Below are positions 8,078-16,742 of a stretch of DNA of 64,000 nucleotides, in pieces. Numbering within the stretch: the first letter of the stretch is position 1; each line of letters begins with the position of its first letter. Source of the stretch: Bacillota bacterium (GTDB lineage Bacteria > Sysuimicrobiota > Sysuimicrobiia > Sysuimicrobiales > Segetimicrobiaceae); the NCBI GenBank assembly GCA_021324975.1, contig JAJPIA010000144.1, positions 17,943 to 81,942 on the forward strand, written 5' to 3'. Below the pieces are notes generated by a model. The model did no database searches and was not told where the DNA came from. It worked only from the letters and a program-made list of their open reading frames with translations. A program made the translations under genes and the position numbers.

Positions 8078-10212
8078 TCATTCGGCGCATGCGGGTGCAC
8101 CGGTTCCGCAGGCTCGCGGACGAGACCCTGGAATTCGGACCCGGCCTCAACGTCATTCGCGGCCGGAACGACGCCGGCAAGTCGACCCTGCACCTTGCGT
8201 TTTCAGCGGCGCTCTACCCGATCCGGCCGTCGGAGGCCCGATCGTTGAGCCCGTGGGGGTGCGACGACGGACCCGGTGAGATCACCCTGGAGTTCGAGGC
8301 CGGGGACCGCCGCTACACGCTCCACAAGGACTTTGCGTCCCGGAAGGTGTGTCTCACGGACGGGCGGCGGCCCGTGGACAACGCGAAAGAGGTGGAACGG
8401 CAGATCGGCGTATTGCTCGGCGTCCCCACGCTCGCGTTGTTCCGCGCCACCGCGCACATCGGACAATGGGAGCTGGCGCAGGTCCAAAAGGAAAAGGACA
8501 CCATCGGTACCCGCCTGTCGGCCATCATGACCGGCGGCGACGAGGACGCGGCGCGCGTGCTCCGGCTGCTGGACGAGCGCGTCCGTAAGATGGAACTGGG
8601 GCTCCGCCGGCCCTCGGGCACGCCGGGGCCTCTCAAGCGCGACGAGGAGCGTCTGCGATTCCTGACGGCGGAGGCGCAGCGGCTCGCATCGGAAGTCGCC
8701 GCGATCGAGCAGGCCGCGGCGGATCGGACGAAGATCGCGGAACGCGTTGCGCGGCTCGAGCAACAGGTCAAGGAGGACGCGGCGCTCGTGCAGGCCAACC
8801 GCGATCTCCTGGAGCTGGATCGCCGGGTGGAGGCGCAGCGGGGGCGGGTCGCGGAGCTGCGGGAGCTGACCGGGCGGATCGACGCCGCGGCGGGGGACCT
8901 CGAGGCCGCGGGCCGGGACCCGGCGCTCGAACTGCCGGACGTCACGCCGGAGGCCATCGAGGCCGTGCGGACGGCCGCCCTCCGCGCGGAGTTGTTGCGC
9001 CGCGAGATCGCCTCGGCGCAGGGAGAGGAGACCCGTCCGGTCCCGGCCGAGATGAGCGGCCGCGAGCGCCGCGCCGCATGGATGCCGGCGGGACTGGCCG
9101 CGGCCGCCGGTCTCGTGAGCGTGGCGTTCCTGATCGGCCACCATACCGGTCTCGGGCTGGGCGCGATGCTCGCGGCGATCCTCCTGGCCGCGCTCGCGAT
9201 CGCGACGCGGAGTCGCGCCGAGGCCGCCGCGCTTCACGCTGAGCTGGCCGCGAAGCGGCGCGCCGAGGAAGCCGAGCGCGTCGCGGCCCGCCGGCGAGAC
9301 GCCGAACAGGCCGAAGAGGCGCTGCGACGGGATCTCCAAACGCTCGGGGCCGGCTCTGTGGACGAGGCCGCCGAGCGGCAGGAGCGCGTGGCGGCGGCGC
9401 GCCGCCGGCGGGAGACGGCCCGGGCCGTGCTGGAGTCGCTGCTGGGCGCCCGTACCCGCGCCGCGATCGCCGACGAGTACCAGCGGGTCGTGGTGGACCT
9501 CGCCGCGACCGAGGCGAGGCGGGACGGGCCGGACCTGGCACTGCGGCGGCTCGACGCCGTCGCATTTCAGCGCCTCGCCGTGGACGCGGAGCGACGGCAA
9601 CGGGAGCTCGAGCACCAGCGGGCCGCGCTGCACACGCTCGACGGACGGCTCTCGGGGAGGTCGCCCCATGAGGAGCTCGCCCGGGTGGAGGAAGAGCTGG
9701 CGGACATACGCGCCCGATATGCCCGCGCGGAGCGGCAGGTGCGGGTGCTGACCCTGACCCGTGACGTGCTCGCCGAAGCCCGCGGCCAGACGATCGTGCC
9801 CGGCCGGGCGATGCTGGAGGAGCGGGCCAGCGAGTATGTGCGGCGGCTGTCAGGCGGCGCCTATGCCCGCATCTCCGTAGACGAACAGACGCTCGCCCCG
9901 CGGGTGTGGGCGGGGCCCCCCAAAGAATGGGCCGACGTCTCGGCCAAGGAGATCGGAAGCGGCGGTGTCGACCAGTGCTATCTCGCGCTGCGCTTGGGGC
10001 TCGTGGAGCTGCTGTGCGAGGGACGATGTCCGCTATTCCTCGACGATCCCCTTTTAGCCTACGACGAGGACCGTCAAGCCGCGGCGATGGACTTCCTCGC
10101 GGATTTGGCGCGGCATCGCCAGATCTTCCTCTTCACGTGCCGCACCGCCTACGACGCCCACGCGGACCATCTCACGGTGCTGGACCAGCCGGCCGCCGTC
10201 CCGGCACGGTAA
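8074..10212 (+). CDS. YhaN/SbcC-like AAA ATPase with central membrane segments
   Basis: A 712-residue SMC/Rad50-type ATPase: Walker A GRNDAGKSTL near residue 32, long charged coiled-coil arms, signature-like EIGSGGVDQ and Walker B LFLDDPLLAYDED near the C-terminus. Instead of a CxxC zinc hook, the middle (about residues 337-378) holds two hydrophobic helices (GLAAAAGLVSVAFLIG and LGAMLAAILLAALAIA). That layout matches Bacillus YhaN and suggests a membrane-tethered end-processing complex with the phosphoesterase encoded just upstream. Confidence 0.88.
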   Translation: MIIRRMRVHRFRRLADETLEFGPGLNVIRGRNDAGKSTLHLAFSAALYPIRPSEARSLSPWGCDDGPGEITLEFEAGDRRYTLHKDFASRKVCLTDGRRPVDNAKEVERQIGVLLGVPTLALFRATAHIGQWELAQVQKEKDTIGTRLSAIMTGGDEDAARVLRLLDERVRKMELGLRRPSGTPGPLKRDEERLRFLTAEAQRLASEVAAIEQAAADRTKIAERVARLEQQVKEDAALVQANRDLLELDRRVEAQRGRVAELRELTGRIDAAAGDLEAAGRDPALELPDVTPEAIEAVRTAALRAELLRREIASAQGEETRPVPAEMSGRERRAAWMPAGLAAAAGLVSVAFLIGHHTGLGLGAMLAAILLAALAIATRSRAEAAALHAELAAKRRAEEAERVAARRRDAEQAEEALRRDLQTLGAGSVDEAAERQERVAAARRRRETARAVLESLLGARTRAAIADEYQRVVVDLAATEARRDGPDLALRRLDAVAFQRLAVDAERRQRELEHQRAALHTLDGRLSGRSPHEELARVEEELADIRARYARAERQVRVLTLTRDVLAEARGQTIVPGRAMLEERASEYVRRLSGGAYARISVDEQTLAPRVWAGPPKEWADVSAKEIGSGGVDQCYLALRLGLVELLCEGRCPLFLDDPLLAYDEDRQAAAMDFLADLARHRQIFLFTCRTAYDAHADHLTVLDQPAAVPAR

Positions 10213-10216
10213 GGCG

Positions 10217-10948
10217 CTACGGGCGGGCCAGCGCCCGGATATCGGCCACGAGGTCCTTGGGGTCGAGGTTTGAAGGAAGAAAGACGACGATCTTACCCTG
10301 GGGATCGATCAGGTAGACGATGGCCGTGTGCCCAACCTGGTTGGGCGCGGGCGCCGCGGCGCTCGCCGCCGCCGGGTTGACCTCCTTGGCGTCGCTGCCG
10401 ACGTAATAGTGCGCCCACACCGGGCGGAGTTGCGCGAACGACCCCCGGAGATAGGCCAGCTCACCCGCGAGGTGATGGCCCGCGACAAAGGAGCGCACGG
10501 CCCCCGGCGTATCCCCGTTCGGGTCGACGCTGACGGCCACAAACGCGGTGCGGGCGGCGCTCGCGGGATCGAGCGCCTGGTAGGCTTTGTGGAGGGCATC
10601 CGCGATCAGCGGGCAGACGTCCGGGCAGTGCGCGTAGAGAAATGTCAGCACCACGACTTTCCCGCGAAGGGCCGCCAATGATACCGGCCGGCCGTCCTGG
10701 TCGGGCAGCGTGAAATCGTACGCAGCCACCGGCGGATTCATCACCGCGCCGACGAGCGGAGGCCCGGACAGGCGAGCCCGGACCGCCGCCGCCGTGGCCG
10801 CGGTCGCGGCCGCGACGACCACGGCAAGCGCTATGTACAGCCAGCGCGACCGTCCGGAACGCCCGCCGGATGCAGCCGCTCCCGCCGGGCCCTGGGGCGC
10901 GTCCCCGGTTCCGGCGGCGGTGACCTGATTTCGTGCCGATCCCGACAT
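10217..10948 (-). CDS. SCO1/SenC family copper-binding protein
   Basis: A 243-residue thioredoxin-fold protein: an N-terminal membrane helix, the copper motif CPDVCP inside FLYAHCPDVCPLIA, and the downstream histidine in VGHTAIVYLIDPQG. SCO1 proteins deliver copper or reduce the CuA site of cytochrome c oxidase on the outer face of the membrane. The ATG at 10948 is chosen because AAGGGGTGG lies just upstream of it; a GTG seven codons earlier would contain that site. No oxidase genes are nearby. It converges on the yhaN-like gene with a 4-bp gap. Confidence 0.9.
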   Translation of the reverse strand: MSGSARNQVTAAGTGDAPQGPAGAAASGGRSGRSRWLYIALAVVVAAATAATAAAVRARLSGPPLVGAVMNPPVAAYDFTLPDQDGRPVSLAALRGKVVVLTFLYAHCPDVCPLIADALHKAYQALDPASAARTAFVAVSVDPNGDTPGAVRSFVAGHHLAGELAYLRGSFAQLRPVWAHYYVGSDAKEVNPAAASAAAPAPNQVGHTAIVYLIDPQGKIVVFLPSNLDPKDLVADIRALARP

Positions 10949-11063
10949 CTGTCCACCCCTTCGGCTCACGCTAGCAACCGCCTCTCTGCGATGTCAAGGC
11001 GACCGCCTCGCACATCCTAGAATACGCCGAAGCCCGTCGCGCGGATCTTATGTGAGCCGTTTC

Positions 11064-11093
11064 TTGACCCCCGTTGTGTACGCACGTTAAAAT
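11064..11093 (+). promoter_or_regulatory. Probable rny promoter
   Basis: TTGACC (11064-11069) and TAAAAT (11088-11093) are separated by 18 bp in an AT-rich patch that stands out from its surroundings, about 120 bp before the rny start. The rest of the 266-bp gap between the divergent sco1 and rny genes shows nothing else. Confidence 0.5.
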
Positions 11094-11214
11094 ATAGTGA
11101 CAATTTGTTATCTAGCGCATCCATCGAACGCATCCCAGTATAGCGGCCCGGGGACCGGGCCGGGACGGAGGCATACGAGGACGCAGGCATAGAACGGCAT
11201 AGCCAAAAAAGGGG

Positions 11215-12765
11215 GTGACCACCACGAGCGCCTTGACGTATGTGCTCGCGGGCGTAGCGGTCTTCCTCCTTGGATACTTTCTGCGCAAGTTCGCCGGCGA
11301 GGCGAAGATCGGCACGGCTGAAGCAGCAGCCCGGCGGATCCTGGAAGAAGCGAAAGCCGAGGCACACAGAGAGGCGGAGGCACGGAAGCGAGAAGCACTC
11401 CTGGAGGCCAAGGACGAGGCGTTTCGCATCAAGCGGGACGCCGAACGCGAGATTCGGGAGCAGCGGGGTGAGGTACAACGCCTGGAACGGCGGCTGATTC
11501 AGCGGGAAGAGAACTTGGAGCGCAAGCTCGAGACGCTCGAAAAACGTGATCAGACCCTCGCGCATCGTGAGCAGGAGGTAGCCAAGGTCAAGGACGCGGC
11601 GCAGGAATCGTATCAAGCAGCCCGCGCAGAGTTGGAACGGATCGGCAATCTGACGGAAGAGCAGGCCAAGCAGGAACTCCTCCAACGGGTCGAAATCGAG
11701 GCGCGGCACGACGCGCTTCAGGCGGCCCGGAAGGTTGAAGCGGAAGTTCGCGAAGAGGCGGAACGGCGGGCGCGCGAGATTCTCGCCCTCGCCATCCAGC
11801 GTTGTGCGGCGGACCACACGGCCGACGTGACGGTGTCGGTCATCCCGCTGCCGAACGACGAGATGAAGGGCCGGATCATCGGCCGCGAGGGACGCAATAT
11901 CCGCTCCCTCGAGAGCCTCACCGGGGTCGATTTCATCATCGACGATACCCCCGAATCGGTCACGCTGTCCTCTTTCGATCCCGTCCGGCGCGAGGTCGCC
12001 AAGATGGCCCTCGAGAAGCTGCTCACGGACGGCCGCATCCATCCGGCCCGCATCGAGGAGATGGTCGAAAAGGCCCAGCGCGATCTCGACGCGCGGATCC
12101 GCGACGCGGGCGAGCGGGCGGGGTTCGAGGCCGGGGTGCACGGGCTGCATCCGGAGGAGCTCAAACTGTTGGGCCGCCTCAACTTCCGGTTCAGCTACGG
12201 CCAGAACCTTCTGCAGCACTCCATCGAGGTGGCGCTCCTCGCCGGGCTGATGGCGACCCAGCTCGAGGCGGACGCGGAGATCGCCCGGCGTGCCGGGTTG
12301 CTGCACGACATCGGGAAGGCGCTGACCCACGAGGTCGAGGGGACGCACAGCACCATCGGCATGGATCTGGCGCGCCGGTACCACGAGCCGCCCCAGGTGC
12401 TGAACGCGATCGCGTACCACCACGGCGACGCTGCCGCGGAGTACGTGGAGGCCATCGTGGTGGCGGCCGCCGACGCCATCTCGGCCTCGCGGCCCGGCGC
12501 CCGCAAGGAAACGGTGGAGATGTACGTCAAGCGGCTTGAAAATCTGGAGCGCATCGCGACGTCGTTTACGGGGGTGGAACGGGCGTACGCGATTCAGGCG
12601 GGTCGCGAGATTCGCGTCCTGGTCAAGCCCCAGGAGATCGACGACTCGAGCGCGACCATTCTGGCGCGGGAGATGGCGAAGAAGATCGAGAACGAGCTGG
12701 AGTATCCCGGACAAATCAAGGTGACCGTGCTTCGGGAGACGCGGGCGATCGAGTACGCGAAGTAG
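11215..12765 (+). CDS. rny: Ribonuclease Y
   Basis: A 516-residue RNase Y: an N-terminal membrane helix ([15 protein letters not shown]), a long coiled coil (about residues 35-200), a KH domain ([15 protein letters not shown]), and an HD domain with HDIGK around residues 364-368 and AYHHGD further on. It is the endonuclease that starts mRNA decay at the membrane in Firmicutes and relatives. The GTG at 11215 directly abuts an AAAAAAGGGG stretch with almost no spacing, so the exact start is uncertain; the TTG at 11233 is an alternative. Confidence 0.97.
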   Translation: MTTTSALTYVLAGVAVFLLGYFLRKFAGEAKIGTAEAAARRILEEAKAEAHREAEARKREALLEAKDEAFRIKRDAEREIREQRGEVQRLERRLIQREENLERKLETLEKRDQTLAHREQEVAKVKDAAQESYQAARAELERIGNLTEEQAKQELLQRVEIEARHDALQAARKVEAEVREEAERRAREILALAIQRCAADHTADVTVSVIPLPNDEMKGRIIGREGRNIRSLESLTGVDFIIDDTPESVTLSSFDPVRREVAKMALEKLLTDGRIHPARIEEMVEKAQRDLDARIRDAGERAGFEAGVHGLHPEELKLLGRLNFRFSYGQNLLQHSIEVALLAGLMATQLEADAEIARRAGLLHDIGKALTHEVEGTHSTIGMDLARRYHEPPQVLNAIAYHHGDAAAEYVEAIVVAAADAISASRPGARKETVEMYVKRLENLERIATSFTGVERAYAIQAGREIRVLVKPQEIDDSSATILAREMAKKIENELEYPGQIKVTVLRETRAIEYAK

Positions 12766-12782
12766 GGCGAGCGCGAGCGGGT

Positions 12783-12809
12783 GGGGGACGGGCGGCCGGC
12801 CCGTCCCCC
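12783..12809 (+). other. GC-rich hairpin between rny and ymdB
   Basis: Inverted repeat GGGGGACGGG / CCCGTCCCCC with a 7-nt loop. No T-tract follows, so it is not a standard terminator. It could stabilise mRNA ends or limit read-through between the two genes. Confidence 0.5.
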
Positions 12810-12840
12810 CGCGCATGTCCTCCGGCGGGAGCGTGCAGCG

Positions 12841-13647
12841 GTGCGGATACTCTTCATCGGCGACGTGGTCGGCAAGCCGGGACGGCGGGCCGTCGCGGCG
12901 CTCCTGCCCGGTTTGCGCCGGGACCTGCGCGTCGATTTTGTCATCGCCAACGGCGAAAACTCTGCCGGGGGGTTCGGCATTACCCGCGAGACGTTCGAGG
13001 AGCTCGTGCGGGCGGGCGTGGACGTGGTCACCGGCGGCAACCACACGTGGCAGACGCGGGAGAGCGGGGCCCTGCTGGACAGCGACCCTCGACTGCTCCG
13101 GCCGGCGAACTACCCGCCCGGGACTCCGGGGCGCGGTGCGGGGGTGTTTCGCCTCGCCGGCGGGGGGACCGCGGCCGTCGGGGTCCTCAATCTCGAAGGA
13201 CGCGTGTTCATGCAGCCGCTGCTGTCGCCGTTCGAGGTGGGCCGCGAGGAGGCGCGGCGGCTGCGGGACGAGGCCGCGGTCGTCATCGTGGACTTTCACG
13301 CCGAAGCTACGTCCGAGAAGGTGGCCCTCGGATGGTACCTGGACGGCCGCGTGACCGCCGTGATCGGGACCCACACGCACGTGCAGACCGCCGACGAGCG
13401 GATGCTTGAGACGGGGACCGCGTTCATCACGGACGTGGGCATGACCGGACCGCGGGATTCCATCATCGGGATGGGCCGCGAGGACGTGCTGCGCCGATTC
13501 TTGACGTTGCTGCCCTCCCGGTTCGACGTCGCGCCCGGGCCGGCGCAGTTCTGCGGCGTGCTGGTGGAGGCTGATCCTGGCACCGGACGAGCCCAGGGCA
13601 TCGAGCGCGTCCAGCGCGTGATTGGCCTAGGCCGTCTCGAGCGATAA
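12841..13647 (+). CDS. ymdB: YmdB-type metallophosphoesterase (TIGR00282 family)
   Basis: A 268-residue protein, close to Bacillus YmdB in length. Motifs in order: FIGDVVGKPGR, NGENSAGGFG, GGNHTWQ, VDFHAEATSEK, GTHTHVQTADE and ITDVGMTGP. The fold hydrolyses cyclic nucleotides (2',3'-cNMP in vitro) and in Bacillus affects biofilm formation and sporulation choice. The GTG at 12841 starts directly before RILFIGD, as expected for the family. It sits downstream of rny, as in Firmicutes. Confidence 0.93.
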   Translation: MRILFIGDVVGKPGRRAVAALLPGLRRDLRVDFVIANGENSAGGFGITRETFEELVRAGVDVVTGGNHTWQTRESGALLDSDPRLLRPANYPPGTPGRGAGVFRLAGGGTAAVGVLNLEGRVFMQPLLSPFEVGREEARRLRDEAAVVIVDFHAEATSEKVALGWYLDGRVTAVIGTHTHVQTADERMLETGTAFITDVGMTGPRDSIIGMGREDVLRRFLTLLPSRFDVAPGPAQFCGVLVEADPGTGRAQGIERVQRVIGLGRLER

Positions 13648-13674
13648 TGCGGTCTCATTCGGACGAACGAGGGT

Positions 13675-13703
13675 GCAGGATTCTGCCGTGCCCCCTCGAA
13701 TGG
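13675..13703 (+). promoter_or_regulatory. Candidate sigma-H-like promoter of spoVS
   Basis: GCAGGATTC (13675-13683), 11 nt, then a CGAAT core (13697-13701). This follows the Bacillus sigma-H pattern RnAGGAwWW-N11-12-RnnGAATww with mismatches at one -35 position and at the flanks of the -10. In Bacillus, spoVS is a sigma-H gene. Whether this organism has such a sigma factor is unknown. A short hairpin (TCGACG/CGTCGA, 13746-13761) and GGAGG follow before the spoVS ATG. Confidence 0.4.
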
Positions 13704-13776
13704 GAGCAGTCCGCCTGAGGCATCGGGGCCGAAATCGCCAAAAAATCGACGACTCCGTCGAGGAGGCATCGCGCCA

Positions 13777-14046
13777 ATGGACGTGCTCAAAGTAGCCGCC
13801 AAGTCGAACCCGACCGCCGTGGCCGGGGCGCTGGCCGGCGTCGTTCGCGAAAAGGGCACGGCGGAGTTGCAGGCGATTGGTGCGGCCGCGATCAACCAGG
13901 CGGTGAAGGCGATCGCGATCGCGCGGGGCTACGTCGCGCCGGCCGGCATGGACCTCGTGTGCGTCCCCGCGTTCGCGGATGTCCAGATCGATGGTGAGGA
14001 CCGCACCGCGATCAAGCTCATCGTTTCCCCCCGCGTGCCCCGCTAG
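13777..14046 (+). CDS. spoVS: Stage V sporulation protein S
   Basis: An 89-residue protein, the usual SpoVS size, with the typical opening MDVLKVAAKSNPTAVAGAL and the AAINQAVKAIAIARGYVAP core. SpoVS has an Alba-like fold; in Bacillus it affects septation and sporulation, but it also occurs in many non-sporulating lineages such as Deinococcus-Thermus. GGAGG at 13762-13766 sets the start. Its TAG stop is in the same frame as the following PHP gene, with only three codons between the stop and that gene's apparent CTG start. Confidence 0.95.
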   Translation: MDVLKVAAKSNPTAVAGALAGVVREKGTAELQAIGAAAINQAVKAIAIARGYVAPAGMDLVCVPAFADVQIDGEDRTAIKLIVSPRVPR

Positions 14047-14055
14047 GAGCAGTCA

Positions 14056-14904
14056 CTGCGCATCGATCTCCACGTTCACAGCACGGCCTCGGACGGGCTG
14101 CTTGCCCCGGCGCGCGTGGTCAAGGAAGCGAGGGATCGCGGCGTCGCGACGCTCGCGCTCACGGACCACGACACGACGAACGGCATCGCCGATGCGATCG
14201 AGGCGGGGCATCGGTGCGGCGTCGACGTGCTCCCCGGCGTGGAGATCAACACCGACGTCGGGCCGCATGAGGTGCACGTGCTGGGCTATTTCGTGGACTA
14301 CGGGCGCGCATCGTTCCAAGCGTTCTTGCGCGAGATGCGCGACGGGCGGCTGGCCCGCGCCGAGGCGATGGTCAGCCGCCTCCGCGAACTCGGCGCCCCG
14401 GTCGCGTGGGAACGCGTGCAGGCGATCGCCGCCGGCGCCCCGGTCGGCCGCCCGCACATCGCCCGCGCGCTGGTCGAGGCGGGCCGCGTGGCGACGGTGC
14501 AGGAGGCGTTTGAGCGGTACCTGGGGCGCACGGGACCCGCCTACGCGCCCCGGCCAAAGCTCACGCCCGAGGACGCCGTGGAACGGGTCTTGGACGCGGG
14601 AGGCGTGCCGGTGCTCGCGCACCCCGGCTGGCCGCAGAGCGGTCCCATCATCGACCGCGTGCCGCAACTCGTAGCCCACGGGTTGGCCGGGATCGAAGTC
14701 TTCTATCCCGACCACAGCGAGGAGATGGTGGCACGCTATCTCGATGTGGCGCGGCGCTATGGGCTTGTTGCGACCGGCGGCACGGATTACCATGGTGGGG
14801 GAATGGCGACGCGGGTTCCCATCGGCAGCGTGCCTGTTCCGCCCGAAACGGTGACCGAGCTCCGAGCCCGCTGCGAAGCGCTTCGGGCACGGCACGCCCA
14901 TTAG
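14056..14904 (+). CDS. PHP-domain phosphoesterase with apparent CTG start
   Basis: The essential first PHP motif DLHVHS lies upstream of every usual start codon; the first in-frame GTG (14116) would remove it. The only plausible start is CTG at 14056, six nt after AGGAG (14045-14049), which itself overlaps the spoVS TAG. This gives 282 residues (RIDLHVHSTASDG). Further metal motifs are TDHDTTNG, GVEINTD, AHPGWP and GTDYHGG. It belongs to the YciV/TrpH-like family, whose characterised members are 5'-3' exonucleases or nucleotide phosphatases. The same frame as spoVS also allows stop read-through as an alternative. Confidence 0.88.
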   Translation: MRIDLHVHSTASDGLLAPARVVKEARDRGVATLALTDHDTTNGIADAIEAGHRCGVDVLPGVEINTDVGPHEVHVLGYFVDYGRASFQAFLREMRDGRLARAEAMVSRLRELGAPVAWERVQAIAAGAPVGRPHIARALVEAGRVATVQEAFERYLGRTGPAYAPRPKLTPEDAVERVLDAGGVPVLAHPGWPQSGPIIDRVPQLVAHGLAGIEVFYPDHSEEMVARYLDVARRYGLVATGGTDYHGGGMATRVPIGSVPVPPETVTELRARCEALRARHAH

Positions 14905-15035
14905 CGGTGTCGCTGGCGCGACGCGGCCACAAGAGCCGTCCGGAGGACGACGCGCCGCCTTCTCTATATTATGAAGACGTGTGAAGATGAAGATCTGAAT
15001 CAAGATGAGGTAAGCGCCCGACCCGGAGGATGAGC

Positions 15036-15257
15036 ATGCGGTGTCCCAAGTGCGGAACGGAGAACCCCGAAGGCAAAATCCTGTGCCGCGCCTGCGGTGC
15101 GCGGCTGCGCGCCCCGGCCCGGGCCGCGCGCGCGCTTCCCGTGCGGGAGACCGATCAAGAACTCCGGCAGCGGGTGTCGTATGATCTCACGCGCGTCGTG
15201 TGGGTCATCGCCGCGGTGATCGTGGTGGGCGCCGGTCTCGGCCTCCTGCTGAAGTAA
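15036..15257 (+). CDS. Zinc-ribbon membrane protein, hypothetical
   Basis: A 73-residue protein with an N-terminal zinc ribbon (MRCPKCGTENPEG, then CRACGARL, two CxxC pairs) and a single C-terminal membrane helix (VVWVIAAVIVVGAGLGLLL). The second ATG (15036) is chosen because GGAGG is 6-7 nt upstream; the ATG at 15030 abuts it. The function is unknown; the layout would place the ribbon in the cytoplasm. Confidence 0.75.
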   Translation: MRCPKCGTENPEGKILCRACGARLRAPARAARALPVRETDQELRQRVSYDLTRVVWVIAAVIVVGAGLGLLLK

Positions 15258-15278
15258 CCGCTCCCCGCGGCTCCCCCG

Positions 15279-16730
15279 ATGCGCGGCAACCCCGAGCGCC
15301 CATCCTTTCGGCGGATCCCTTCCGTGGAGCGGCTGCTCCAGGGTCTCGATGCCTCGGGGGCGGCGGCGCAGCATCCGCGCCGCCTCGTCGTAGCCTGCGT
15401 CCGGGACGCGGTTGAGCGCGCCCGCCGGCGCCTCGCGGACGGCCGCGTGCCGGCGGAGGCGGTCAGCCTGGATGCGCTGCTCGCGGACGCGCGGGCGCTG
15501 CTCGAGGAGCGCTCGGCGCCGAGCCTCGACCGTGCCGTGAACGCGACCGGGATCGTGATCCACACGAATCTCGGCCGCGCGCCGCTGTGCCAGGACGCGC
15601 GGCGGGCGGTCGCCGCCGCATCCGGGTACGCCGTGCTGGAGATCGACCGCGCCACGGGCGCCCGGGGGTCGCGACAGGCCCACGTCACGGAGTTGCTGCG
15701 CGAGCTCACGGGCGCGGAGGCGGCGTTCGTGGTCAACAACAACGCCGCGGCCGTGCTGGTCGCCCTGGCCGCGCTGGCATCCGGGCGAGACGCGCTCGTG
15801 TCCCGCGGCGAGCTCGTCGAGATCGGCGGGAGCTTTCGCATGCCGGACGTGATGGCGGCAAGCGGGTGCCGGCTCGTCGAGGTGGGGACGACCAACAAGA
15901 CCTATCTCAGCGACTACGAGGCGGCGCTCACGCCCTCCACCGCGCTCCTCGTCAAGGTGCACCGCAGCAACTTCTCGATGCGCGGGTTCGTCCGCGAGGT
16001 GCCGCCGCAGGATCTCGCTGCGCTCGGGCAGCGCGCCGGGGTGCCGGTCTTGTTTGATATGGGCAGCGGCGCGCTCGAGGAGTTGGGGGCACGGGTCCGC
16101 TGCGCCTCCGGCCAGGCAGATCTGGCCGCCGCGCCGACCCTGCAGACGGCCGTCGCGTCCGGCGTGGACATCGTCACGGCGAGCGGCGACAAGCTCCTCG
16201 GCGGACCGCAGGCCGGCCTGCTGTTAGGACGCGCGGGCGCGATCGCGAAGATCCGGGCGCATCCGCTCGCGCGCGCGGTGCGTATTGGGAAGCTGGGGCT
16301 CGCCGCGCTGGAGGCCACACTTCGGGTGTACCGCGACCCCGACCGCGCGTGGAGCGAGATCCCGGTGCTCGAGATGCTGAGCCGTTCTGCCGACACCCTG
16401 GAGCGCGCCGCGGGGTCGCTCCTTGAGCGCCTTCGGGCAGCGGTCAACGGTGCGGCCTCGCTGGACCTGTACGCCACCGTGACCGAAGCAGGAGGTGGAG
16501 CGCTGCCGGGGGTCGAGCTGGCGTCGTGGGCCGTGTCGGTGCGGCCGCATCACGGGTCCGTGGACGCGTGGGAGCGCCGGCTGCGCCACCACCGGCCGCC
16601 GGTGTTTGCGCGCATCGCGGACGGACGGCTGCTGCTCGACCTGAGGACGCTCGCCCCGGAGGACGAGCCGGTAGTCGCCGAGGCCCTCGAGGGGGCCGCA
16701 CGCGACCACGCCGGCGCCGCGTCCGGGTAG
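15279..16730 (+). CDS. selA: L-seryl-tRNA(Sec) selenium transferase
   Basis: A 483-residue SelA. The pyridoxal-phosphate lysine is K305 in SGDKLLGGPQAG; other conserved parts are TNLGRAPL, VNNNAAAVLVAL and VGTTNKTYLSDYE. SelA converts Ser-tRNA(Sec) to Sec-tRNA(Sec) using selenophosphate. It is followed 12 bp later by selB, and the matching tRNA-Sec gene is 18 kb downstream. selD is not in the window. Confidence 0.97.
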   Translation: MRGNPERPSFRRIPSVERLLQGLDASGAAAQHPRRLVVACVRDAVERARRRLADGRVPAEAVSLDALLADARALLEERSAPSLDRAVNATGIVIHTNLGRAPLCQDARRAVAAASGYAVLEIDRATGARGSRQAHVTELLRELTGAEAAFVVNNNAAAVLVALAALASGRDALVSRGELVEIGGSFRMPDVMAASGCRLVEVGTTNKTYLSDYEAALTPSTALLVKVHRSNFSMRGFVREVPPQDLAALGQRAGVPVLFDMGSGALEELGARVRCASGQADLAAAPTLQTAVASGVDIVTASGDKLLGGPQAGLLLGRAGAIAKIRAHPLARAVRIGKLGLAALEATLRVYRDPDRAWSEIPVLEMLSRSADTLERAAGSLLERLRAAVNGAASLDLYATVTEAGGGALPGVELASWAVSVRPHHGSVDAWERRLRHHRPPVFARIADGRLLLDLRTLAPEDEPVVAEALEGAARDHAGAASG

Positions 16731-16742
16731 GCCCCGCCGCCG

